Assembly (NCBI GenBank): GCA_039794405.1
Contig: JBDIVL010000002.1
Coordinates: 95,714-159,713 of the forward strand
Source: JBDIVL01 sp039794405
GTDB taxonomy: Bacteria; Planctomycetota; Brocadiia; Brocadiales; Brocadiaceae
DNA length: 64,000 bases
Reading direction: 5' to 3'
A model generated the notes under the pieces. The model did not search any database. It was given only the letters and a program-made list of their open reading frames with translations, and was not told where the DNA came from. Below, piece after piece: positions 35,521-44,456 of this stretch. Position 1 is the first letter of the stretch. Each line of letters opens with the position of its first letter. The translations under genes were made by a program, and so were the position numbers.

Positions 35521-35671
35521 TATTAACCTCGTAATAAAAGAAAAGCAATTCAAAAAATGAAAGTTATCAGCTTCAGCGAGAACTTCTGAAAGCTGAATAC
35601 TGACAACTTAAAAAGAAATTATTCAGGCTAACCCTTTATAACAGTCATCTATTCTGTTGTTCCCATAGATC

Positions 35672-37033
35672 TCAATTTGCATATCCTAAGGATTTTAGTC
35701 TTTCCTTTGTTGATTCATCAATCTTAACGGTTCCTTTAAACTGAAGCTTCTCTACCTTTTTCTCTACTTTTTTTAACCATTCAAATAATTGTGATTCTAG
35801 TTCTGCCGCTATTTTCGGATATTGATCTTTAACATCTACAAACTCACCGGGGTCCTTCTCCAGATCAAAAAGAACATTTTGTTTTTTATTAAAATTTCTT
35901 ATTAATTTCCATTTTTTTGTTCTTATAGCACGAAAAAAATCCTCATTGTCGTAACCTTTACGCTCACTATAGGCATAGTCGTTAACTTCTCTTGTCTTAA
36001 AAATGAGTGGGATGAGGCTTTTCCCTTCCATTTCTTTATCAGGCTGTAAATCTAATATATCGAAAATAGTAGGCGCAATATCTATGCTCTGCACTAACCC
36101 GTCTGACTGGATATTTTTTGGAATAGTGGGACCTTTCATAATCAATGGAACACGAATCAACTCATCATAAAGTGTATGACCATGACCAACACCCCCATGT
36201 TCCATAAACTCATCCCCATGGTCTGCAAGGATAATAACCAGGGTATTATTACCATATCCCATTTGGTCAAGTTGATTCAAAAGCACCTCGATCTTCTTGT
36301 CCGTACTTTTTATTTCACCATCATATAATGCAACAACGTGATTGACATCTTCTTCCGTTAATTTTATCTCCCCTCTACGAATAGGCTTACAATTTTCACC
36401 CGTCACATTTACATTACTTTTATAAACATCGTACATCTTAAAATTATCTGCCGGGGTATAAGGGAAATGGGCATCATCGTAGTGGATATACATAAAAAAC
36501 TTATTTGGCTGCTTAGCACGAAGCCAGGAAATTGCGTTTTTTGTAATATTGGCAGATTTACCCAATCTCATATTCAACAAATTAAATCCCTGTTTAAACC
36601 CGAACTCTTTCTGAATATGCAACTTTTGCCCAAAAGCTGCCGTTTCGTATCCGTGGATTTTCAATATTTCTGCAAGTGTCACAATATCGCCGCTTAATCT
36701 GCAGCTTATTGTGTAATCTTCGGTGTCTTTATAACTGTACCACACATCATGAACGGACATATACATAGACGTAAAGAGGGAAGCTACGGATGGCTTTGTC
36801 CAGGGCGCTTGGGAAATAGCATTCTTAAACAAAATTCCACTCCTTGCTATTCTGTCTATATATGGGGATGTGTCCCTTTCATATCCATAACAACTTAAAT
36901 GGTCTGAACATAAAGAATCTATACAGATGATTACTACATTACCATGCACCATTTTATAATTATCTGAAGCGTGTAAGCTCTCTTTAAGAGAAAATACCAT
37001 AAGGCATATAAATAAAACAATCTTTAACTTCAC
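35672..37033 (-). CDS. Sulfatase-fold hydrolase without the formylglycine cysteine
   Basis: A 453-residue exported protein (signal peptide about 1-22) of the alkaline-phosphatase/sulfatase superfamily. Metal-site motifs are VVIICIDSLCSDHLSCYGY (about 33-51), LVIILADHGDEF (about 265) and GVGHGHTLYDELIRVPLI. The nucleophile region reads QAPWTKPSVASLF, with threonine where sulfatases have Cys or Ser followed by x-Pro-x-Arg, so formylglycine modification is not expected. It is more likely a phosphodiesterase, phosphonate or phosphoethanolamine hydrolase, but the substrate is not readable. It stands alone, with a 120-bp repeat upstream. Confidence 0.8.
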   Translation of the reverse strand: MKLKIVLFICLMVFSLKESLHASDNYKMVHGNVVIICIDSLCSDHLSCYGYERDTSPYIDRIARSGILFKNAISQAPWTKPSVASLFTSMYMSVHDVWYSYKDTEDYTISCRLSGDIVTLAEILKIHGYETAAFGQKLHIQKEFGFKQGFNLLNMRLGKSANITKNAISWLRAKQPNKFFMYIHYDDAHFPYTPADNFKMYDVYKSNVNVTGENCKPIRRGEIKLTEEDVNHVVALYDGEIKSTDKKIEVLLNQLDQMGYGNNTLVIILADHGDEFMEHGGVGHGHTLYDELIRVPLIMKGPTIPKNIQSDGLVQSIDIAPTIFDILDLQPDKEMEGKSLIPLIFKTREVNDYAYSERKGYDNEDFFRAIRTKKWKLIRNFNKKQNVLFDLEKDPGEFVDVKDQYPKIAAELESQLFEWLKKVEKKVEKLQFKGTVKIDESTKERLKSLGYAN

Positions 37034-37099
37034 TCAAAAACCTCCGCGTCATTAGGTTAATTAGGTTGAGTTTTAAAAGGTAAAACCCAACGGACTCAT

Positions 37100-37219
37100 G
37101 GTTGGTTCGATCTTGCAGATAAACCATATGTTTTGCATCGGTCTGTACGTTTTTGATTGGGGCTAGGCAGAGGAAACATGCTAAACATTTCGGTTCAATC
37201 GAAGACGGTTGAACCAACC
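37100..37219 (+). repeat. 120-bp MITE-like element with inverted ends
   Basis: Begins GGTTGGTTCGATC and ends GGTTGAACCAACC. It has exactly the length of the copy at 13054-13173 and shares its internal phrases, including TTTCGGTTCAATCGAAGACG. Confidence 0.75.
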
Positions 37220-37224
37220 CTTGT

Positions 37225-37262
37225 AGAGACGGCCCGGCAGTTCGTCTCTCCTTTTATTTTTC
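37225..37262 (+). terminator. Possible terminator-like hairpin
   Basis: AGAGACG and CGTCTCT pair around an 11-nt loop, followed by CCTTTTATTTTT. No plus-strand gene lies directly upstream, so it may simply be part of the repeat complex. Confidence 0.35.
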
Positions 37263-37530
37263 ACCGAAGTAGAGGCGCATTGTAATACATCCCTACATGG
37301 CCGATTTGAAATTCTTATACGTTTAAATTAAACAAAGTTAACACAGTCACATGTGTAATAATGACACACAGAAGCAAATCCTTTTCTCACAAAAACAAGC
37401 CATTAACTAGCCTTCCTAAAGATTACTTTTTAGCTTTTTCGAAGAGGATGATATCATATTCTAAGCCGATAATGCAACTGTAATCCATTGGAATTACTAT
37501 ACATAATTATAATCGTACGAGCTTGAAAGC

Positions 37531-37559
37531 TTGACAAGATATAACAGAATTGCTATCAT
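37531..37559 (+). promoter_or_regulatory. Sigma70-type promoter of the psp1-metG pair
   Basis: TTGACA (37531-37536), a 17-bp spacer, and TATCAT (37554-37559). It supports the start codon at 37616 rather than 37550. Confidence 0.7.
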
Positions 37560-37615
37560 TTAATCATATTTTGCTTTGCAAAAACAGAAGTATTCCTCTT
37601 TTTAAATTTACCTTC

Positions 37616-38485
37616 ATGCGACACATTTTAACTATTCGATATGGCGTCTTAAAAAATACATCTGATTTTTTTGCCTCATTTAATTCACTCAAAAAAAGTG
37701 ATCAAGTTATCATTCGCACGAACCGCGGCATAGAGTTTGGCGAAGTCATCGCAAAGGTCAAAGAAATACCAGATGATACCCCCATCGAAAACCTGGGGGA
37801 AGTCTTGCGTAAAGCCACCTCCGATGACAAGGAAAAGCAAAGAAAGATAAACGACGAAATCATCCCTACCGAATTCAAATATTGCCAAAGAAAAATAAAA
37901 GAACACAAGCTTATTATGAAATTGGCCAGTGTTGAACATCTATTTGGTACCAAAAAGATTATTTTTTATTTCTTATCAAATGGACGAGTTGATTTCAGAG
38001 AACTGGTAAAAGACCTGGCAAAAGAGTACCAGGCACGAATAGAAATGAAACAGATAGGTGTTCGAGATGAAGCCAGACTTCTGGCTGATTACGAGCATTG
38101 CGGGCGGGAACTATGCTGTAGATCCTTTCTCAAAAACCTTGAACCGGTTACCATGAAAATGGCAAAGAATCAAAAGGCAACCCTGGACCCTTCCAAAATA
38201 TCAGGAAGATGTGGTCGCCTTATGTGTTGTCTCCGTTACGAGGACAAGGTTTATGAAGATTTAAAACATAACCTGCCTAAAAAGGGTTCTGTTGTTCGAA
38301 CAACAAGAGGTATTGGAGAAATCATGAGTTATGATGTATTGGGACAGCAGGTCACCATCGAGTTAGATAACGGGAGTAAAATAAACATACAGGTCCAGGA
38401 TATTATCGATAAAGTCAGTGAGCCTTTGAAAGAAAAAGAAACGGCGTGTAACCAAACATGTGAAAAGGAATGCACCCTTGAGTAA
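37616..38485 (+). CDS. PSP1/YaaT-family protein
   Basis: A 289-residue member of the PSP1 C-terminal domain family (Bacillus YaaT/RicT type), which in Bacillus takes part in RNA-processing and phosphorelay control with RicA and RicF. Core motifs are IIRTNRGIEFGEVI (about 38-51), FYFLSNGRVDFRELVKDL (about 118) and the cysteine-rich EHCGRELCCRSFL ... SGRCGRLMCCLRYE (about 160-205), which may bind a metal cluster. The start at ATG 37616 follows from the promoter position. It overlaps the start of metG by 8 bp, an arrangement common in several phyla. Confidence 0.9.
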   Translation: MRHILTIRYGVLKNTSDFFASFNSLKKSDQVIIRTNRGIEFGEVIAKVKEIPDDTPIENLGEVLRKATSDDKEKQRKINDEIIPTEFKYCQRKIKEHKLIMKLASVEHLFGTKKIIFYFLSNGRVDFRELVKDLAKEYQARIEMKQIGVRDEARLLADYEHCGRELCCRSFLKNLEPVTMKMAKNQKATLDPSKISGRCGRLMCCLRYEDKVYEDLKHNLPKKGSVVRTTRGIGEIMSYDVLGQQVTIELDNGSKINIQVQDIIDKVSEPLKEKETACNQTCEKECTLE

Positions 38486-40013
38486 ACGCACTTTTTATCT
38501 TACAACACCTATCTATTATGTTAATGATGTACCACATATCGGGCATTCTTATACAACCATTGCTGCTGATGTGTTAGCCAGGTATAAAAGAACGAGAAAT
38601 TTTGATGTTTTTTTTCTGACAGGAACGGATGAACATGGGCAAAAAATACAAAAAGCAGCACAAGCATGCAATAAAACCCCAAGAGAATTTGCCGATACAG
38701 TAGTTGATAAATTCAAAACATTATGGAATGACCTCAATATTTCCAACGATGATTTCATACGGACCACTGATGAGCGCCATTGCCATCGTGTTGAAAGAAT
38801 TTTTCAACAAATCTTTGAAAATGGAGATATTTACCTAGGAGAATATGAAGGCTGGTATTGTATTCCTTGCGAAAGCTTTTGGATTGAATCACAACTTGAA
38901 GAAAATAAATGTCCAGACTGTAAAAGGGCTGTTGAAAGGGTAAAGGAAAAGAACTATTTTTTCAGATTATCAAAATACAAGAAAGACATTCTAGAGTATT
39001 ACGATAAACATCCTCATTTCATAAAGCCTGAATCAAGAAGAAATGAGTTGCTCTCCAGAATTACATCTGAAGTAGAGGACATCAGTATAAGTCGTTCGGC
39101 TGTAGAATGGGGTATTCAAGTCCCTATGGATCCAAATCATACTATTTACGTCTGGATTGACGCACTCTTAAATTATATTACTGCATTAGGTTATAATGAT
39201 GATATTCAAAAATTCCAAAAATACTGGCCGGCAAATGTACATATTATCGGAAAAGAAATCCTGTGGTTTCACGGTGTTATCTGGCCCGCCATCCTTATGT
39301 CTTTGAAAATAAATCTGCCATATACAGTTTTTGCGCATGGTTGGTGGACAATTGAAGGTAAAAAGATATCAAAATCCTTAGGGAATGCAATAAATCCTTC
39401 GAATATTATTGAATCTTATGGTACAGATGCCTACCGATATTTTCTCTTAAGAGAGGTACCTTTTGGTTTAGATGGAAATTTTTCTTACAATGCCCTTATC
39501 CACAGAATAAACTCCGATCTCGGCAATGATCTCGGTAACTTGTTACAACGCACACTAACGATGATTGAAAAATATTTTCAAGGAATTATTCCTAAAGTAG
39601 ACAACACACATGATGAACTAAGACAAGCATCACAAGATACCTATAATAAAATAGATCACGAGATGGACGAACTCCAATTTAGCAGAGCACTTGAGAGTAT
39701 TTGGGAATTTATAGGCCTTGCCAATAAATTTATAGAAGACAGGAAGCCATGGTTGTTAGCAAAAACAAGTACTACAAGACAACAACTTGCATCAGTTATT
39801 GGCTCACTAGCTAAAGCTATAAAAGATATTTCTGTATTTATTTATCCATTTATGCCAAAAACTGCCGCTGAAATCCAAAAACAGCTCGGAATTTTAGAGA
39901 ATAATCATTCCTTTTGTTTAGAGTTCCAACAAGAGTTTAAGGAGAATACCTTAGTTCGAAAGGGAGCACCCTTATTTCCAAGAATTGATTCTCCAATACT
40001 TAAGGTTGTTTAA
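38478..40013 (+). CDS. metG: Methionyl-tRNA synthetase
   Basis: Class I aminoacyl-tRNA synthetase of 511 residues that charges tRNA-Met. Signature HIGH is in VNDVPHIGHSYTT (about 16-28), and KMSKS appears as GKKISKSLGN (about 295). A zinc knuckle of the CIPCESFW ... CPDCKR type lies at about 125-155. The C-terminal EMAP/Trbp tRNA-binding domain found in many bacteria is absent, as in short-type MetG. The start is taken as TTG 38478, with AAAAGGA 9 nt upstream; a GTG at 38460 lacks a site. It is co-transcribed with the PSP1 gene. Confidence 0.93.
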   Translation: MSKRTFYLTTPIYYVNDVPHIGHSYTTIAADVLARYKRTRNFDVFFLTGTDEHGQKIQKAAQACNKTPREFADTVVDKFKTLWNDLNISNDDFIRTTDERHCHRVERIFQQIFENGDIYLGEYEGWYCIPCESFWIESQLEENKCPDCKRAVERVKEKNYFFRLSKYKKDILEYYDKHPHFIKPESRRNELLSRITSEVEDISISRSAVEWGIQVPMDPNHTIYVWIDALLNYITALGYNDDIQKFQKYWPANVHIIGKEILWFHGVIWPAILMSLKINLPYTVFAHGWWTIEGKKISKSLGNAINPSNIIESYGTDAYRYFLLREVPFGLDGNFSYNALIHRINSDLGNDLGNLLQRTLTMIEKYFQGIIPKVDNTHDELRQASQDTYNKIDHEMDELQFSRALESIWEFIGLANKFIEDRKPWLLAKTSTTRQQLASVIGSLAKAIKDISVFIYPFMPKTAAEIQKQLGILENNHSFCLEFQQEFKENTLVRKGAPLFPRIDSPILKVV

Positions 40014-40071
40014 AAACTTTATCAGCAGTTTATCTTTACAATGGGTCAAATTTTAAAAAGTACCGGGGTTG

Positions 40072-40262
40072 TATAAGCAATCAGTTACCAGTAGTCAGCA
40101 ACTACCCAATTGCTAACAATGAGTAAATGGGTGTGTATCCAATTATTCACCAACACATCAACTCATCCACCCATAAATGGTAAGCTGACAGCTCACGATC
40201 CTATGTATTTGTGAAACCGTAGTTACAAACTCTTTTATCGGTCTGAGGCCTTGCCTCGCTAG
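40072..40262 (+). repeat. Long intergenic repeat ending in GAGGC hairpin
   Basis: Begins TAAGCAATCAG, contains AATGAGTAAATGGGTG, CCAACACATC, CTCATCCACCC, GGTAAGCTGACAGCTCACG and TATGTATTTGTGA, and ends TCTGAGGCCTTGCCTCGC. Most of these phrases recur in the same order at 49772-49973. Shorter parts occur at 8361 (inverted), 20393 and 47952. Confidence 0.7.
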
Positions 40263-40290
40263 ACTATTATCAATACTCGGAGCAAAGATT

Positions 40291-40728
40291 ATGATAAAGA
40301 CCTGGAATAAAATAAAAGAAATTATGAAAAAAGATTCTCGTTATTCACAACAAGCTTATCAATTTGTATTTGAGGCACTTGATTATACCATAAATATGCT
40401 AGGGAAAAATCAATACAAAACAACCGACCTAGATCGCCATGTAACGGGAAAACAGCTTATGGAAGGTATCAGGAAGTATGCATTAAATCAATTTGGTTTT
40501 ATGGCACTGACGGTATTTGAACAGTGGGGTATAGAACATGACGAAGATTTTGGAAATATCGTTTTCAACCTGGTAGAAAGTGGCCTTATGGGAAAGACCG
40601 AAACCGATACGAGAGATGATTTTAAAAATATTTATAGTTTCAAGAAGGTCTTTGAGGAAGAATTCAAATTCGATGGGAAATATGATATTCGGCTTTCACT
40701 GAATGCACTCGGCATCAAGAAGAGATAA
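40291..40728 (+). CDS. Minf_1886-family conserved protein
   Basis: A 145-residue protein of the family named from Planctomycetes and Verrucomicrobia (Minf_1886, TIGR04138 type). Recognisable stretches are YQFVFEALDYTINMLGK, HVTGKQLMEGIRKYALNQFG and TVFEQWGIEHDEDFGNIVF. The function is unknown, and no catalytic motif is seen. It is one of the phylum-level markers in the window. Its 3' end overlaps that of the convergent SUMF1-like gene by 14 bp. Confidence 0.87.
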   Translation: MIKTWNKIKEIMKKDSRYSQQAYQFVFEALDYTINMLGKNQYKTTDLDRHVTGKQLMEGIRKYALNQFGFMALTVFEQWGIEHDEDFGNIVFNLVESGLMGKTETDTRDDFKNIYSFKKVFEEEFKFDGKYDIRLSLNALGIKKR

Positions 40729-41368
40729 CATCTTTCACACAGCGAAAACCTACATTATTATCTCTGCCCTCAGGATAACTGCAGCTCCTATAAGCGCTTC
40801 TCAAAATATAATGGTGGTTTACCCATGATCCTCCCCTGACAACACGGAACTTGCCTTCCTCATACCAGTCCTCACACCACTCCCAAACATTCCCGGCCAT
40901 ATCAAAACAATGGAAAGGACTTGCCCCTTCCTTTCGGTCACCTACCGGCAAGGGTGCGCCCGTGTTTGGATCTAAATTATAAACAGCTCTTGTGCAATCC
41001 GGTTGTATATTTCCCCAGGGATACTCCCTCCCATCAACTCCGCGTGCGGCCTTTTCCCATTCAACTTCCCTGGGAAGTCTTTTACCAACCCATTTAGCAT
41101 AAGCAACAGCATCATTCCAGCTAACACCTACTACTGGCTGCAAGGGCTTATTAAATCGTTCGTTATTCCAAAAAAGAGGCTCTTTCGCCCCAACTTCATC
41201 AACAAACTTTTTATATTGAGCATTTGTTATGGGAAATTTATCAATATAAAAAGCGTCAACATATACAACCTTCCGGTCCTCACCCATAATAAAATTACCC
41301 TCCGGCACGAGAACCATTTCAGAACCGTCTTTCAAATGAATGATGCTAGTCAACCGTGTCATAACCAT
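40715..41368 (-). CDS. SUMF1/FGE-like domain protein, active-site cysteines absent
   Basis: A 217-residue protein with the formylglycine-generating-enzyme fold: MVLVPEGNFIMGEDRKVVYV near the N-terminus, PITNAQYKKFVDEVG, PVVGVSWNDAVAYAKWVGKR, LPREVEWEKAARG and FRVVRGGSWVNHHYILR. True FGEs have two cysteines just after the GGS segment; here only SWVNHHYILRSAYRS is present, so oxidase activity is unlikely. Similar proteins serve as binding or structural domains. There is no signal peptide. The two convergent genes overlap. Confidence 0.87.
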   Translation of the reverse strand: MVMTRLTSIIHLKDGSEMVLVPEGNFIMGEDRKVVYVDAFYIDKFPITNAQYKKFVDEVGAKEPLFWNNERFNKPLQPVVGVSWNDAVAYAKWVGKRLPREVEWEKAARGVDGREYPWGNIQPDCTRAVYNLDPNTGAPLPVGDRKEGASPFHCFDMAGNVWEWCEDWYEEGKFRVVRGGSWVNHHYILRSAYRSCSYPEGRDNNVGFRCVKDVISS

Positions 41369-41419
41369 TTTATATTATCCAAATTTAAAAAAAACAGGGA
41401 TTTTTATCCCTTACGATTC

Positions 41420-42130
41420 TTACTTGTTTTTTATACTACCAGTAGTCTTACGGCCCTTTTTCACAGTCAGTTGCTTTAATAGTTCTTTTGCATCATCGTC
41501 TTTTGGATCAATTGCAACTGCTTTTTCTAACTCTGATTTTGCTTGATTCAGCTTTCCCATATTTTTATAAGCGACACCAAGATTATAATGAAGAATACTA
41601 TCTGTAGGGTTACCCTTCAAAAGCGTCTCCCATATTTTTACAGCGTCTTCTGCCCTGTTGCATTCATAATATGCATCACCGAGACAATAATAAACCTCTT
41701 CATCATTAGGGTTCAGCTCCAGTACCTTTTTTAATTCTCCAATCCCTTCCTCACACGCACCTTCGTCTATATAAAGGAGTCCAAGGTCAATATGAGCTTC
41801 CCTATAATGAGGTTCCCTTTCAATAGCATTCTTATACGCCTGTATCGCCTCACCTACCATGTCTTCGTCATAGTAAGCAGATGCCAATGTATAGTACACC
41901 ACAGCATCTGCGGTATTATCTGCTATAGCTTTTTTAAATACTGCTATGGCTTCTCTATTTTCTCCTTTCTCATAAAGGGATAACCCAATCTCTTTATGCC
42001 CTTTTTTATTGAATGTTATGGATTTTTCCATCTGTGGCTGTTCCTTTCCACACCCCAGCAAACCATAGGAAGCGATGCAGAGCAAAAACAGATTAACTAT
42101 GGACAAGTTCCGTAAGTACTTTGTATTCAT
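41420..42130 (-). CDS. TPR lipoprotein
   Basis: A 236-residue predicted lipoprotein (hydrophobic stretch 9-25, lipobox LLGC with C27). It carries about five tetratricopeptide repeats (YYTLASAYYDEDMVGEAIQA, YNLGVAYKNMGKLNQAKSEL and others) that mediate protein contacts. The tail is basic (KKGRKTTGSIKNK). It lies just downstream of the DUF192 gene on the same strand and may share its transcript. The binding partner is unknown. Confidence 0.85.
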   Translation of the reverse strand: MNTKYLRNLSIVNLFLLCIASYGLLGCGKEQPQMEKSITFNKKGHKEIGLSLYEKGENREAIAVFKKAIADNTADAVVYYTLASAYYDEDMVGEAIQAYKNAIEREPHYREAHIDLGLLYIDEGACEEGIGELKKVLELNPNDEEVYYCLGDAYYECNRAEDAVKIWETLLKGNPTDSILHYNLGVAYKNMGKLNQAKSELEKAVAIDPKDDDAKELLKQLTVKKGRKTTGSIKNK

Positions 42131-42198
42131 GGAATATACCTCTTTATTCAGTATATGTCAGAAAATTTATTTTCAATTTTTACTTTTCCCATCCACAG

Positions 42199-42684
42199 CT
42201 AACGCATTCTTACGATATCACCTTCTTTTACGTTATGCATCCGAAACCATCCTTCTTTCACTTCTAAAGCATATTTAACTTTTTCTTTTGAGACATGAGT
42301 ATCCAAGCTATAGGGATCCATAGATTCTATTTGCACAATTCTACCATTAGCCTTAATAAAAGCAATCGAAAGTGGTATACTGGTATTTTTCATCCAAAAA
42401 GAGAGAATTTCCTCTTTAGGAAAGACAAACAACATCCCTTCATTATCTTCCAACTTATCACGATACATGAGACCTAAAACATGCTCTTCAGGAGTAATTG
42501 CTAACTCTACTTTCAGATCGATCCCGGCCACACTTATAGGTAATATCTCTTTATTTCTCTTCACTTCACTATGGCATACTGCATGTGTAATGAAAAGTAT
42601 ACTTTGAAAAACACAGATCAAAAGAAACGGCCTTAAACCGGGCAGATAACCAAAGCCGAAGGAAAATATCCCTGCTGCTCTCAT
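42199..42684 (-). CDS. DUF192 family exported protein
   Basis: A 161-residue protein with an N-terminal hydrophobic segment (about 16-36) and a DUF192 domain (about 50-160): LAITPEEHVLGLMYRDKLED, GMLFVFPKEEILSFWMKNT, SIPLSIAFIKANGRI. The domain is a small beta-barrel of unknown biochemical role, often secreted. The frame extends upstream to ATG 42759 without a ribosome site; ATG 42684 gives a more normal signal-anchor start, but the choice is uncertain. Confidence 0.82.
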   Translation of the reverse strand: MRAAGIFSFGFGYLPGLRPFLLICVFQSILFITHAVCHSEVKRNKEILPISVAGIDLKVELAITPEEHVLGLMYRDKLEDNEGMLFVFPKEEILSFWMKNTSIPLSIAFIKANGRIVQIESMDPYSLDTHVSKEKVKYALEVKEGWFRMHNVKEGDIVRMR

Positions 42685-42814
42685 TCGGGTGCATTCACTC
42701 TTTGAGAAGTTTTGATTTATGTACGGAGATAAAGTAGATGATAAAAATTTTTGGCACATTACAATAGGAAATATTTTACGAACCCAAAAGTTAAAGTCAA
42801 CCTATTTCTAAAAC

Positions 42815-42843
42815 TTGACTTGCATAAATGAAACAGATATAGT
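42815..42843 (+). promoter_or_regulatory. Sigma70-type promoter of tilS
   Basis: TTGACT (42815-42820), a 17-bp spacer, and TATAGT (42838-42843). Transcription would begin near 42850, at the ATG 42851 itself. Confidence 0.65.
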
Positions 42844-42850
42844 TCTCATT

Positions 42851-44302
42851 ATGCGGTTAAACAAATTATCCTTCAAGGTCTTTAAGATTATAAACGAGTA
42901 TAATCTCATCAAACCTGAAGACTCTATTATCATCGGAGTATCCGGAGGACCAGATTCTGTTGCCCTCTTAAAAATCCTTCATTCCATTAATTTGAAGAAA
43001 GGTCTTCGTTTACGTTTATTTATCGCCCATCTTAACCATCGACTTCGCGGTAGGTCTTCAGAAGAAGATGCACAATTTGTCAGGAATTTATCAAAAAATT
43101 TCTCACTCCCTTTTATCCTAAAAACCTTGGATATTCAAAAGGCTGCAGGTCAAACAAAAGGCTCGATTGAAGAAATTGGCCGGAGAGAAAGATATAAATT
43201 CTTTATGGAATCAGCACAAGAGCACAACGCCTCTCTTGTGGCAGTCGGACATACTGCAGATGACAACGGAGAAACCATACTCCATCGAATCATTCGGGGA
43301 ACGGGAATACTGGGACTTGGAGGAATACCGATAAAACGCCCATTAAAAAAAGATTCCTCAATACAACTTGTTCGCCCGCTCCTTTTTACCCCAAAAAAGG
43401 AAATTATCGAATATCTTGAGAGAGAAAACCTAAATTACAGGACAGATATATCGAATTATGAGCCAATATATCTTCGAAATAAGATACGACTTGAGTTAAT
43501 TCCATTGCTAGAAAACCAATATAATCCAAATATCAAAAGCGCTCTTATGCAACTATGCCAAATTCTTACCATCAATAATGAATATGTATCCTTAGAAGCA
43601 AAAAAGATATTAAAGGAATCTACGGTAGAGAGTAACGGAAATTCATACAGCATCAATACCCGATTTTTAATACAGCAACCGAAGATACTACAATACCGGA
43701 TACTCCAGGAAATATTACATATAATGCAAGTCCCGCTGAAAGAAATTACATTTCATCACTATACAACGATTATTGAAGAAATAAGCAGGACAGGAAAAGG
43801 GAAACATCTCCAATTACCAGGAAAGTTTCATTTATGGCACGAACATGGAATCCTCCATCTTAGAAAAGAACCTCTCCATAAAATATGCATGCCATTACCG
43901 TCCGAAGTTATTATACAAATACCTGGAATAACACCTGTTAATCCTTTAGGGCGCCTGGTATCTGAAATCTTAGATGTTCAAGAAATACCATTAGAGCTAT
44001 ACAGAAAAACGAAGACAAAAGATGAAGAGATTTTTGATTTAGAAAGTATTACGATGCCTGTTGCTATAAGGTCGCGCAAAAACGGCGATACAATTTCACC
44101 GTTAGGTATTCAGGGACACAAAAAGCTAAAAGATCTCTTTATTGATAAAAAAGTTCCTTTAAAAGAACGCGATTCTACGCCGATTGTTGTAATGAACAAT
44201 CGGCCCATTTGGGTTATTGGAATATGCATTGATAACAAAGTAAAAATCACTCCTCATACGAAAAAAATTTTAAAGTTAACTTTTCAGAAAGTACCAGTAT
44301 AA
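42851..44302 (+). CDS. tilS: tRNA(Ile)-lysidine synthetase
   Basis: Essential tRNA-modifying enzyme (483 residues) that turns C34 of the tRNA-Ile CAU anticodon into lysidine. The PP-loop ATP-binding motif is GVSGGPDSVALL (about 29-40), with AHLNHRLRGRSSEEDA and GHTADDNGETILHRIIRG following. The C-terminal TilS domains end with GDTISPLGIQGHKKLKDLFI. The frame opens at 42815, but the promoter overlies that region, so ATG 42851 is favoured. No Shine-Dalgarno sequence is seen, consistent with leaderless translation. Confidence 0.93.
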   Translation: MRLNKLSFKVFKIINEYNLIKPEDSIIIGVSGGPDSVALLKILHSINLKKGLRLRLFIAHLNHRLRGRSSEEDAQFVRNLSKNFSLPFILKTLDIQKAAGQTKGSIEEIGRRERYKFFMESAQEHNASLVAVGHTADDNGETILHRIIRGTGILGLGGIPIKRPLKKDSSIQLVRPLLFTPKKEIIEYLERENLNYRTDISNYEPIYLRNKIRLELIPLLENQYNPNIKSALMQLCQILTINNEYVSLEAKKILKESTVESNGNSYSINTRFLIQQPKILQYRILQEILHIMQVPLKEITFHHYTTIIEEISRTGKGKHLQLPGKFHLWHEHGILHLRKEPLHKICMPLPSEVIIQIPGITPVNPLGRLVSEILDVQEIPLELYRKTKTKDEEIFDLESITMPVAIRSRKNGDTISPLGIQGHKKLKDLFIDKKVPLKERDSTPIVVMNNRPIWVIGICIDNKVKITPHTKKILKLTFQKVPV

Positions 44303-44306
44303 ATTT

Positions 44307-44360
44307 ACGTATACGTATAGGAATTTCAAACCGGCTATATAGGAGCATATTGCAATACCA
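44307..44360 (-). repeat. Inverted copy of the TGTAGGG-family repeat
   Basis: Read on the minus strand, ATTGCAATATGCTCCTATAT, then AGCCGGTTTGAAATTCCTAT, ACG match 37279-37325 (ATTGTAATACATCCCTACAT, GGCCGATTTGAAATTCTTAT, ACG). Confidence 0.6.
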
Positions 44361-44456
44361 CCCTCACGTCGGTGATATGCTGAACACTGATTCTACATTT
44401 ACAACTTTTCCGTTTGGTTGCGACTACGCCGTCCCGGGGATGGGGAAATTACATTT

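Larger units (their letters stand above)
37034..37615. other. Intergenic region, 582 bp, repeats and promoter
   Basis: Contains a full 120-bp repeat (37100-37219), a GAGACG/CGTCTC hairpin with T-run (37225-37262), a TGTAGGG-family half (37279-37325) and the psp1 promoter. No gene. Confidence 0.55.

Noticed and set aside
40715..41368. Annotation as a functional formylglycine-generating enzyme for the sulfatase-fold protein
   Set aside because: The active-site cysteine pair is missing, and the hydrolase lacks the Cys/Ser-x-Pro-x-Arg target.
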